Part shown: positions 8,995-17,211 of the stretch, one piece after another
Numbering within the stretch: the stretch's first letter is position 1
How the letters are laid out: each line of letters opens with the position of its first letter
Source of the DNA: Phycisphaerales bacterium
GTDB taxonomy: Bacteria > Planctomycetota > Phycisphaerae > Phycisphaerales > UBA1924
Length of the DNA stretch: 64,000 nucleotides
NCBI GenBank assembly: GCA_029260395.1
Contig: JAJDDJ010000009.1
Span: forward strand, 372,001-436,000
Direction of reading: 5' to 3'
Notes under the pieces: generated by a model
Seen by the model: only the letters and a program-made list of their open reading frames with translations
Database searches by the model: none
Told to the model about the DNA's origin: nothing
Made by a program: the position numbers and the translations under genes

Positions 8995-11900
8995 ATGCCA
9001 GAGAGTGACCACGCGCTGCCGACGATCGGGATTGTCAGCCCGAGCTACAACCAGGGCGCGTTCATCGGGGCGATGCTCAACAGCATTGAGCGGCAGACGC
9101 TCGCGCCCACCGAGCACATCATCCTCGACGGCGGGTCCAAGGACGACTCCCGCGAGCAGATCACCGCTTACGCGCAGCGGCACGGCTACGTCAGCGCGGT
9201 GCTCGAACCCGACGACGGACAGGTCGACGCGATCAACAGGGGGCTGGAATCAGCGAGGTCCGAAGTCCTGACATGGCTCAACACGGACGATTTCTACTCG
9301 GACGCGGGCGCGCTGAGGGCGGTTGCGCAGGTGTTCGCCGATGAACCCGATACCGACGTGGTCTACGCGCGAGGCGAGTTCATCGACGCGCAGGGCAAAG
9401 TCTTGCGCGAGGCGTACGTCAACGACCAGCCCGAGACCTTCCCCGAGACCATCAAACACTCGATCAGGATCCTCCAGCCCGCGTTGTTCTTCCGTCGTAG
9501 TGCGATCGAGAAGGTCGGTCTGCTCGACGGGCGATGGAACCTGTCGCTGGACTACGAGCTATGGATCCGGTTCATCAACGCGGGTCTGAAGATGCGGTTC
9601 CTAGACCGCTTGATCGTGCGGGCGGTGCTGCATGACGAATCGAAGACGGGCGGCTCGCGCGGCAAGCAGTACGATGAGATCGAGGCGCTGACTGCCGAGC
9701 ACTTCGGCTTCGTGCCGTTGTGGTGGCTAACGCGGCACGCGGAGTTTCTTGTCGACGGCAAGGACGGCATTGTTGAGTCCCGTGGGGCCGCTCCCGACCG
9801 CGACAAGATCGACGCCGAGATCGGCCTGCTCCAGCAGCAGTGGAATGGATCGCCGGGAGCGATCGCTGCCATCGAGGCGTGCAAGGATGAGCCCGAGTCG
9901 ATGCGAACGCTGGCGGACCTGTGCAGGCGAGGCATGCTTGGCGCGCAGCACGTCGCGGTGACGTCGTTCACGTCGGCGAATTTCCGTCAGGGCCTCAACC
10001 TGCTGGCATCGCTCGGCAGGCACGCCCAGGGACGATTCGATCGCGTGCTGGTGTACTCGATCGATCTTAAGGACGAACAGAAGCGAAGGCTCGCGGCGTT
10101 CGACGGCGTGGTCGTGATGGATTACCCGGCCGAGTGCCGGTCGTTCTTTGAAGGGTGCTTCGCGCCTCAGAAGTACAGCTACAAGTGCGCTGCGATCTGG
10201 GATGCCCAGCACGCGGTGGACAATGGCGGCACGGTGCTGTGGATCGACGCGGGCGTCGCGCTGGCTAGGCCCATTGACGAGATTCTCGGCATCATCGAAC
10301 GCGATGGTGTGTTCTTCGTGGACCACGACGACAAGCCGGAGTGGCCGTTTCTCAACGCGACGTTCACGCACCCGGTCGCGGCCGAGGCGATGGACGCAAG
10401 CGCCGAAGAGCTGCTTGCTCCGCACCTGTGCTCGTGTCTGCTCGGGTATCGCAAGGCCGCTGTGGGCAACACGTTGGTCGACGAGGCATACCAATACAGC
10501 CAACGCGCCGAAGTGGTGGTGAGCTCGAAACACTTGCCCGCGAACGAGACGCGTGAGTTCGCGGCCCTCACGCCGCAGGACCGTGAGTGGCTCGCAGCGG
10601 CACCAGCGTCGCCTGACCGGGCGACCCGCGAGCAGGTGTACCAGCGCGGAGCCTATTTGGGCCACCGACAGGAGCAGTCGATTTACTCGATCTTGTGCGC
10701 GCGGCACAGATGCAAGCAGCACTCGGCCAAGCGGTTCTGCTGGTCTGGCGATGAATCGAGCATGACATCGCACGCGAGCTCGACCAGCGACAGCGAGCTC
10801 AAACGCTCCCGCGCGCTGCCAGCAAGCATGCCGGTGACGGCGCTCACGTTTCACCACCGAGGGCTTCACGATCGGCTTGAGGGCCTGCCTTGGGCACGCC
10901 AAAGTGAGACGGTGTTCGTGCTCGGCAACGGTCCATCGCTCAAGGGATTCGACTTCGCTTCGCTCGATGGGTTCGACACCATCGGCATGAACGCGGCCTA
11001 CCGGCACTGGGACCGCACCGGCTGGTATCCCAGCATCTATGCGTGCATGGACACGGTGGTCATCAAGTCCCACGCCAAGCAGATCGAGCGGCTCGTGCGG
11101 GAGCGCCGCGCCAACGGGATCCGGCTGTTCTTCCTCCGCAAGGACATTATCGAGCTCTGCCCAGGGCTCGCGAAAGAGCCGAACGTGATGTTCTTTGAGG
11201 ATCTGCGTTCCGCGTCCGATTTGCTGGATACCGACATGATCACGACGGGCAGCCTTTCCGCGCTGTTCGGCGGGTTCCTCGGGTACAAGCGGGTCGCGGT
11301 GCTCGGCGTGGACTGCGACTATGTTGAGAAGCTGCCCGAGGCCGAGAGCGGCGACGGTCACCAGCTTGTCATCAACGTGACACCGGCGAGTAACCCCAAC
11401 TACTTCTTCGACGACTACCAGCAGCAGGGCGATGCGTACAACATTCCCAACGTGCATCCCGGCTTCCATACCCGGTCGTGGAAGGCGGCGCTAGGACTGT
11501 TGGAGCGTGCCGGAGTCGAGATCGTCAACTGCAACGGGCAGTCCAAGCTCACGGCTCTGCCGATAGCCGAGCTCGAGGTCGTTCTCGCCGAGCCGGCCAC
11601 CGCGGGCGAACGGCGCCCAGCAAAACAGACGGCGCGCGCGCCGGCGGCTTCGGGTCTGCCGACGATCGGGATTGTCAGCCCGAGCTACAACCAGAGCGCG
11701 TTCATCGGGGCGATGCTCAACAGCATCGAGCGCCAGACACTCGCGCCCACCGAGCACATCATCCAAGACGGCGGCTCGACCGACGGCACGGTGGACCAGC
11801 TGAAGGCGTACGCCGAGAGGCACAGCGGTGTCAGTCTCCACGTCGAGGACGACGAGGGCCAAGTCGACGCGATCAACCGAGGCTTCCGGCGATCGACGGC

Positions 11901-14900
11901 GGACATCGTTACCTGGCTGAACACCGACGACGTGTACTCGGACCCCGATGCACTGCGAGCGGTGGCGGAGGCGTTCGCGACAGAACCCGAGCTCGATGTG
12001 CTGTACGCCAGGGGCCGGTTTGTCGGACCTGATGGCACGCCGATGCGCGACGCGTTCATTCACCAATCGCCTGCGACACTTGAGCGCGAACTCACCCACT
12101 CGGTCGGCATCCTCCAGCCAGCGCTGTTTTATCGGCGCTCGGTCATCGATCGATTCGGGCAGCTCGATGAATCACTCAACTTCGCTTTCGATTATGAGTA
12201 CTGGATCCGCCTTGCCCGCCGCGGGGCGCGGTTCGGCTTCTTGGATCGCTTCCTGGTTGATGCGACGCTGCACGAGAACAGCAAGACCCAGTCCATGCGG
12301 GGTCGGCAGTACGAGGAAACCATCGAGGCCGTTCACCGACACTACGGCTTTGTGCCGGTTCGCTGGCTCAACCGGCTGGCGGAGCTTGAAGCTTTAGGCA
12401 TCGATGGGATCGTCCGTACGACGCTCGATGTTGCCGATTCTGATCGTCCAAAGGTAGACCAACGCCTCGGCGAGCTTCAAGCCAAGTGGAACTCGAGCCC
12501 CGAGGCGCATCTCCAGTTGCTGCGCCGGCCCGCTGTCGGTCCCGGGTCCGGTCCTATCACGGAAACCCTCGAAGATCTTCGGTCCAGATCCATGAACCAA
12601 ACACCACGCCTGATCGTTACCGCCTTTGACGGCGCGTACTTCCGCCAGGGTCTCAACCTGATCGCCTCGTTGCACCGGCACCGCGAGGACGAGTTCTCTA
12701 CGGTCGTGGTCTATGACCTGGGGCTGAGCGCTTCGCAGCGCGATCGTCTTAACGATCTCGAAGGTGTCGCGGTGCGTGACTTCCCGGAGGAGGTCTCGGA
12801 GTTCTTCGATGGGTACATGTCGCCCAAGAACTACAGCTACAAGTGCGCCGCGATTCGGGCCGCCGGGGAGTTGGTTGCCGACGGGGACGTGGTGCTCTGG
12901 ATCGATGCAGGAGTAGCGGTCGTCAGGGATGTTGAAGAAATTTTCGGCATTATCGAGCGAGACGGCGTGTTCTTCGTTGACCACGACGACAAGCCAGGAT
13001 GGCCGTTCAGAAACGCCACGTTCACCCATCGTGAAGCAGCCGTTCGGATGAGAGCAACCGGGCGCGAGCTGCTGGCCCCGCACCTCTGTTCGTGCTTGCT
13101 CGGCTACGTGAAGAATGGCCCGGCCCAGCCGCTGATCGAGACGGCGTACACCTACAGCCAGGACCCGAGCATCGTCTCGTGGTCCAAGCACCCGGGACCC
13201 GATGAGACCAGAGGCATGGGCGCTCTTAGCGATGTGCAGCGGGCCAAGTATGCCGAACTTGTCGAGGCAACCAAAGCGGGTGGTGAGGTCGATCCTGGCG
13301 CGGTGCTCGACACGACCCCGTATCTTGGACACCGCCAGGACCAGTCGATCTACTCGGTGCTTTGTGCGCGCCACGGCTTCAAGCAGCACTCCGCCACACG
13401 CTTCTGCTGGTCCAACGATAACTCGTCACGGGCCTCGCTTGAGAACTGGAAGAGCGGCGGGGAGAGCGACTCCCTGCGCCGAGGCCGCCGCGTCGATTGG
13501 CCTGTGTCATCGCTCACTTTCCATCACCGAGGTATCTACGACAATCTCGATGGGCTCCGGCTGGCGCAGCGCAGCGACACGCTGGTCGTCCTCGGTAACG
13601 GGCCCTCGCTTAAGGGATTCGACTTCGCCTCGCTGGACGGGGCGGACACGATCGGCATGAACGCCGCCTATCGCCACTGGGACCGCATCGGGTGGTACCC
13701 CACGTACTACTGCTGCATGGACAAGGTGGTAATTCTTTCACACAAAGATGCGATCCTGAGAATGATTCGTGAGCGCAAGCGCAACGGCATTCGACGGTTC
13801 TTCCTCCGCGAGATACTCGCTCAAGAACACCCGGAAATTCGCGACGATCCGTCGGTCGTGATCCTTGAGGACGAGCGTGATGCTCACTCTCTGCTTCAGG
13901 TCAAGGACATCACGACTGGCAACTTGTCCGCGTTGTTCGGCGCGACCCTGGGCTATCGACGGATCGCCCTGCTCGGTATCGACTGCAACTACGTCGAGCA
14001 GATCAAAGGCTCAGAACTGGCCGGTGGCACCAAGCTGGCTATCGCCGAGACCCCGGGCACGAATCCTAACTACTTCTTTGACGACTACCAACAGGCTGGC
14101 GATCTCTACAACATCCCCAATGTCACGCCCGGGTTCCACGCGGGCTCTTGGGTCGAGACAGAGCGGATGCTGACGGCCGCGGGGGTGGAAGTCGTCAACT
14201 GCAACCCGCAGTCCAAGCTCACGGCCTTCCCGAGAGCGGATCTGGAGCAGTCGATCCGTTGCGAGCTGCCTCGGTGCGAAACCGAGGTGGACAGGGGCAT
14301 TATCGCCGCGGAGTTTGGGCGCGACGCCAAAGCCAGAATTGAAGAAATCGACTTCATCGCTACGGCGATCGGCAAGTCTCATGCGGACGATCTGATGGTG
14401 GACGTGGGCACGCACCACGGCGGCTCGCTCAAGGCCTTCATCGAGAGTGGATGGCGTGTGCTGGGCTTCGAGCCCGATCCCTCTAACCGCAGAGTCGTCA
14501 TCGACCGCTTTGGTGCGCATGATCGGCTCACCATCGATCCGCGCGCCGTGAGCGACAAGCCCGCCGAAGGGGTGAACTTCTTTTCAACCGACGAGAGCAG
14601 CGGGGCGAGCAGCCTCAGCGCCTTCACCGGCGGGCACGAGGCATCGGCGACTGTTGACGTGACCACGCTCGAATCCGCGCTCGCCGAGCACAAGGTCGAT
14701 GCTGTCCGCCTGCTCAAGGTCGATGCCGAGGGCTATGACCTCATGGTGCTCAACGGCCTGCCCTGGGACCGCATCAGGCCAGACGCGATCATGGTCGAGT
14801 TCGAGGACCGCAAGACCACGCCCATCGGGTACACGACCGCCGACATGGCCGCTGCGTTGGTCTCGCGAGGGTACACGGTGTATTGCAGCGAGTGGCACCC

Positions 14901-17178
14901 GATCGTGCGCTACGGCATCCGCCACGACTGGCGACGCCTGTTCCGCTGGGGTACCGAGCAGCCCGCCACGCAGTCTTGGGGCAACCTCGTTGCGTTCAGG
15001 TATCAGGCCGATGCGGAGGCCTTTGAGCAGCAGGTGCTCAACGCCATCCGCCGAGGCCATCTGACCGGAGCGCCAACGGCTGTCCCAGCGCCGTCACCGG
15101 CTCCGGACAGGACACCTCCGAAGAAACACCAGCAGTCTGCGACCGCTGCCGGCGACTACGAGCAGAGCGTGCAAAGGCTGGCGCACCTCGCTTCGCACGC
15201 CGCCGCGACGCCTCCCGCTCCTCTACCGCCCCAGCCGATGGTTGCTGGTGCAATGCCCTGGGCTCCCAAGGCACTCGGCGAGATGAGCTTGGCGAGGCAC
15301 GTTGCGATGAGCGTGGGCAAGATCGGCAGGGTGTACGCGGGCCGCGCGGGTGTGCTCGCGTTCGCCACGCTCGCGTGCTGGGCTGCGGGTGTCGCGACAC
15401 TCGCTAACGGCCAGCCGTATTGGGTTGGGCTCTCATTGGCGGGAGCTGCGTTCATCCCGCTGTTCGTGCTTATCGGCTTCATCGCGGTGACCGCACGCAG
15501 GCAGGCGTTCGAGAATGGCGAGGCGCTTCGCTACGCCACCGAGCGGGGTATCCGCTGGGCTGCCGAGCACCAACGCGCCCAGCAGCATGCCGCAGGCGGT
15601 TACACCAACGCGCTCGTGGCGCAGGCGGCTCAGTTGCTGGCGACCCAGGAGCGACGCCGGCTCGCGACGCGCATCGCTCTGGATCGCATGATTCGGGCGG
15701 CAGCCAAGGAAACAACCAAGAGCGAAGAGGCGCTGCGCAAAGCTATTGATGCCGCAATTGAAGCGGTCAGCAAGTCAGAAGCTTCGGTGGCGGATCTTCG
15801 AGGCGATGTCGCGGAGACCCGGGGGAGTATCGATGCTTCCGTGGCATCTCTGGGTGAGGAGCTGAGATCGGAGATCAGGGCTTCTCGCCAAGACTCGGAG
15901 AAATCGTTCGTTTCGCTCGGTGATGGCTTGCGCACTGATCTTGCCTCGGCCCGCGAGGCCTCACAGCAGCACATGTCGCAAGCGGCGACGCTCGCAGAGC
16001 TTTCACGAGCGCTCGCAGAGCAGGCGCTGGAAGCGGCCAAAGCCGTTCGCACCGAGCATCAGCAGACCGCCGAGTCGCACGCCGAGGGCATCAAGAAAGC
16101 GCTCAAGACCGCACAGGCAGCGGCCGAGCTGGCCTCAGATGCGGGGCGAGATGCCGACGAATCGCTCACGAAGCACGCGGCGCGAACCGATGCCCGCCTC
16201 GACCAAGGCGACCACCAGCTCAGCCGGCTCAGGGGCGATGCCTACACCCAGTTCATGCGCGTGATCACGCCCGCACTTGAGGAAGGTGTAAGCAAGCTCG
16301 GTGTGCCGCTTCAGCGCGGCGAGCTCAAGTACATGGAGCGCAAGTTGCAGGTCATCGAGGGCCAGTGCGAAGGCCGGCTTGCGGGCTCCGTGGACGACGC
16401 GATCGCGCGTTCACTTGCTGCTCGCACATGGAAGGGTGAAGAGCTTCGCATCCTGGAGATCGGCGTGCTGTTCGGCATCGGCGCGATCTACATGCACCGC
16501 GTGCTCAGCCCGTTCTTTGCTCATGTCCACCTCTCGCTGCTCGACCCGTTCGATGGTTACTACGGGTCGGACCATCTTGACCCGCTCACGGGCCAGCCCG
16601 TCACACGGGCCATGCTCGAGCGAAACCTGAGCCGGGGCGGCGTGCCGATGGACGATGTGACGATCATTGATCGGTTCTCAACCGACCAGGCAGCGGTCAA
16701 GCGTGCAGGAGATGGCTCGCCCTACGCCGTGATCATCATCGATGGCGACCATTCGTACGAGGGCGTCAAGGCCGACTACGAGCTGTACGCGGATATGGTC
16801 GCGCCCGGCGGCGTGCTGATCGTTGACGACTACGGCTCCAAGGACTGGCCCGAGGTCACCGCGTACGCGAGCGAGGTGATCGAGCGCGACAAGCGGTTTG
16901 CGAAAGTGGCAGTGCTCGGCAAGACCGCGATCTACCGCCGAACCGCGGTGCGTGCGGGCTCGACCGCCGAAACCAAACCATTTGCCAAACCAAAGGCCCA
17001 GCCAACCGCAAAGCCAACGGCTGCGCCCAAGTCCACGGAGAGTGCAAAACAGCCTGCAACGAAGCCTGCGGGCAAAGCCGCAACCAAGACCGTAGCGAAG
17101 CCGACTGGCTCCTCTAAGAAGCCGACAACCAAACCCAAGCATCAACCCGCCGACGGCTCGCTGCCGTTTGCCGACTGA
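8995..17178 (+). CDS. giant multidomain glycosyltransferase/methyltransferase
   Basis: A 2727-residue protein without frameshift. Module A (9-865): a GT2 domain (SPSYNQGAFIGAMLNSIERQ; NTDD at 96-99); a second sugar-transferase-like domain from about 321 (FRQGLNLLASL, VLWIDAGVALAR, FFVDHDDKPEWPF); and a Rossmann-like MptE/Maf (DUF115-like) domain with VLGNGPSLKGFDFASL near 643. Module B (889-1755) repeats all three (NTDD at 976-979; VLGNGPSLKG near 1532). Then follow an FkbM-like methyltransferase (about 1778-2010; MVDVGTHHGGSLKAF, GFEPDPSN, LLKVDAEGYDLMVL), a Pro-rich linker, two membrane helices (2119-2139, 2145-2167), a long coiled coil (2168-2410), a class I methyltransferase (2480-2655; VIIIDGDHSYEGVKADYEL) and a Lys/Ala/Pro tail. 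Both ends should face the cytosol. The likely role is assembly and methylation of a surface glycan. ATG 8995 follows AGAAGGAAG. Confidence 0.85.
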   Translation: MPESDHALPTIGIVSPSYNQGAFIGAMLNSIERQTLAPTEHIILDGGSKDDSREQITAYAQRHGYVSAVLEPDDGQVDAINRGLESARSEVLTWLNTDDFYSDAGALRAVAQVFADEPDTDVVYARGEFIDAQGKVLREAYVNDQPETFPETIKHSIRILQPALFFRRSAIEKVGLLDGRWNLSLDYELWIRFINAGLKMRFLDRLIVRAVLHDESKTGGSRGKQYDEIEALTAEHFGFVPLWWLTRHAEFLVDGKDGIVESRGAAPDRDKIDAEIGLLQQQWNGSPGAIAAIEACKDEPESMRTLADLCRRGMLGAQHVAVTSFTSANFRQGLNLLASLGRHAQGRFDRVLVYSIDLKDEQKRRLAAFDGVVVMDYPAECRSFFEGCFAPQKYSYKCAAIWDAQHAVDNGGTVLWIDAGVALARPIDEILGIIERDGVFFVDHDDKPEWPFLNATFTHPVAAEAMDASAEELLAPHLCSCLLGYRKAAVGNTLVDEAYQYSQRAEVVVSSKHLPANETREFAALTPQDREWLAAAPASPDRATREQVYQRGAYLGHRQEQSIYSILCARHRCKQHSAKRFCWSGDESSMTSHASSTSDSELKRSRALPASMPVTALTFHHRGLHDRLEGLPWARQSETVFVLGNGPSLKGFDFASLDGFDTIGMNAAYRHWDRTGWYPSIYACMDTVVIKSHAKQIERLVRERRANGIRLFFLRKDIIELCPGLAKEPNVMFFEDLRSASDLLDTDMITTGSLSALFGGFLGYKRVAVLGVDCDYVEKLPEAESGDGHQLVINVTPASNPNYFFDDYQQQGDAYNIPNVHPGFHTRSWKAALGLLERAGVEIVNCNGQSKLTALPIAELEVVLAEPATAGERRPAKQTARAPAASGLPTIGIVSPSYNQSAFIGAMLNSIERQTLAPTEHIIQDGGSTDGTVDQLKAYAERHSGVSLHVEDDEGQVDAINRGFRRSTADIVTWLNTDDVYSDPDALRAVAEAFATEPELDVLYARGRFVGPDGTPMRDAFIHQSPATLERELTHSVGILQPALFYRRSVIDRFGQLDESLNFAFDYEYWIRLARRGARFGFLDRFLVDATLHENSKTQSMRGRQYEETIEAVHRHYGFVPVRWLNRLAELEALGIDGIVRTTLDVADSDRPKVDQRLGELQAKWNSSPEAHLQLLRRPAVGPGSGPITETLEDLRSRSMNQTPRLIVTAFDGAYFRQGLNLIASLHRHREDEFSTVVVYDLGLSASQRDRLNDLEGVAVRDFPEEVSEFFDGYMSPKNYSYKCAAIRAAGELVADGDVVLWIDAGVAVVRDVEEIFGIIERDGVFFVDHDDKPGWPFRNATFTHREAAVRMRATGRELLAPHLCSCLLGYVKNGPAQPLIETAYTYSQDPSIVSWSKHPGPDETRGMGALSDVQRAKYAELVEATKAGGEVDPGAVLDTTPYLGHRQDQSIYSVLCARHGFKQHSATRFCWSNDNSSRASLENWKSGGESDSLRRGRRVDWPVSSLTFHHRGIYDNLDGLRLAQRSDTLVVLGNGPSLKGFDFASLDGADTIGMNAAYRHWDRIGWYPTYYCCMDKVVILSHKDAILRMIRERKRNGIRRFFLREILAQEHPEIRDDPSVVILEDERDAHSLLQVKDITTGNLSALFGATLGYRRIALLGIDCNYVEQIKGSELAGGTKLAIAETPGTNPNYFFDDYQQAGDLYNIPNVTPGFHAGSWVETERMLTAAGVEVVNCNPQSKLTAFPRADLEQSIRCELPRCETEVDRGIIAAEFGRDAKARIEEIDFIATAIGKSHADDLMVDVGTHHGGSLKAFIESGWRVLGFEPDPSNRRVVIDRFGAHDRLTIDPRAVSDKPAEGVNFFSTDESSGASSLSAFTGGHEASATVDVTTLESALAEHKVDAVRLLKVDAEGYDLMVLNGLPWDRIRPDAIMVEFEDRKTTPIGYTTADMAAALVSRGYTVYCSEWHPIVRYGIRHDWRRLFRWGTEQPATQSWGNLVAFRYQADAEAFEQQVLNAIRRGHLTGAPTAVPAPSPAPDRTPPKKHQQSATAAGDYEQSVQRLAHLASHAAATPPAPLPPQPMVAGAMPWAPKALGEMSLARHVAMSVGKIGRVYAGRAGVLAFATLACWAAGVATLANGQPYWVGLSLAGAAFIPLFVLIGFIAVTARRQAFENGEALRYATERGIRWAAEHQRAQQHAAGGYTNALVAQAAQLLATQERRRLATRIALDRMIRAAAKETTKSEEALRKAIDAAIEAVSKSEASVADLRGDVAETRGSIDASVASLGEELRSEIRASRQDSEKSFVSLGDGLRTDLASAREASQQHMSQAATLAELSRALAEQALEAAKAVRTEHQQTAESHAEGIKKALKTAQAAAELASDAGRDADESLTKHAARTDARLDQGDHQLSRLRGDAYTQFMRVITPALEEGVSKLGVPLQRGELKYMERKLQVIEGQCEGRLAGSVDDAIARSLAARTWKGEELRILEIGVLFGIGAIYMHRVLSPFFAHVHLSLLDPFDGYYGSDHLDPLTGQPVTRAMLERNLSRGGVPMDDVTIIDRFSTDQAAVKRAGDGSPYAVIIIDGDHSYEGVKADYELYADMVAPGGVLIVDDYGSKDWPEVTAYASEVIERDKRFAKVAVLGKTAIYRRTAVRAGSTAETKPFAKPKAQPTAKPTAAPKSTESAKQPATKPAGKAATKTVAKPTGSSKKPTTKPKHQPADGSLPFAD
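9016..11578 (+). repeat. coding tandem duplication, copy A
   Basis: First copy of a duplicated coding unit of about 2.6 kb (GT2, second transferase, MptE/Maf-like). The first 90 bases match copy B at an offset of exactly 2640 bases with only a few changes; near the end the offset is 2670, so about ten codons of net insertion accumulated. Confidence 0.9.
11656..14247 (+). repeat. coding tandem duplication, copy B
   Basis: Second copy of the unit. It begins with the same CTGCCGACGATCGGGATTG stretch as copy A and ends at the QSKLTAFPRADLE segment, matching QSKLTALPIAELE in copy A. Similarity is high at the GT2 start and around the VLGNGPSLKG motif, and lower in between. Confidence 0.9.
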
Positions 17179-17211
17179 TCCAACAGACACGACAGACTCG
17201 AGAGATTCGCT

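Noticed and set aside
9727..11469. 580-residue minus-strand ORF
   Set aside because: Antisense to module A of the giant gene, without recognisable domains or a ribosome binding site.
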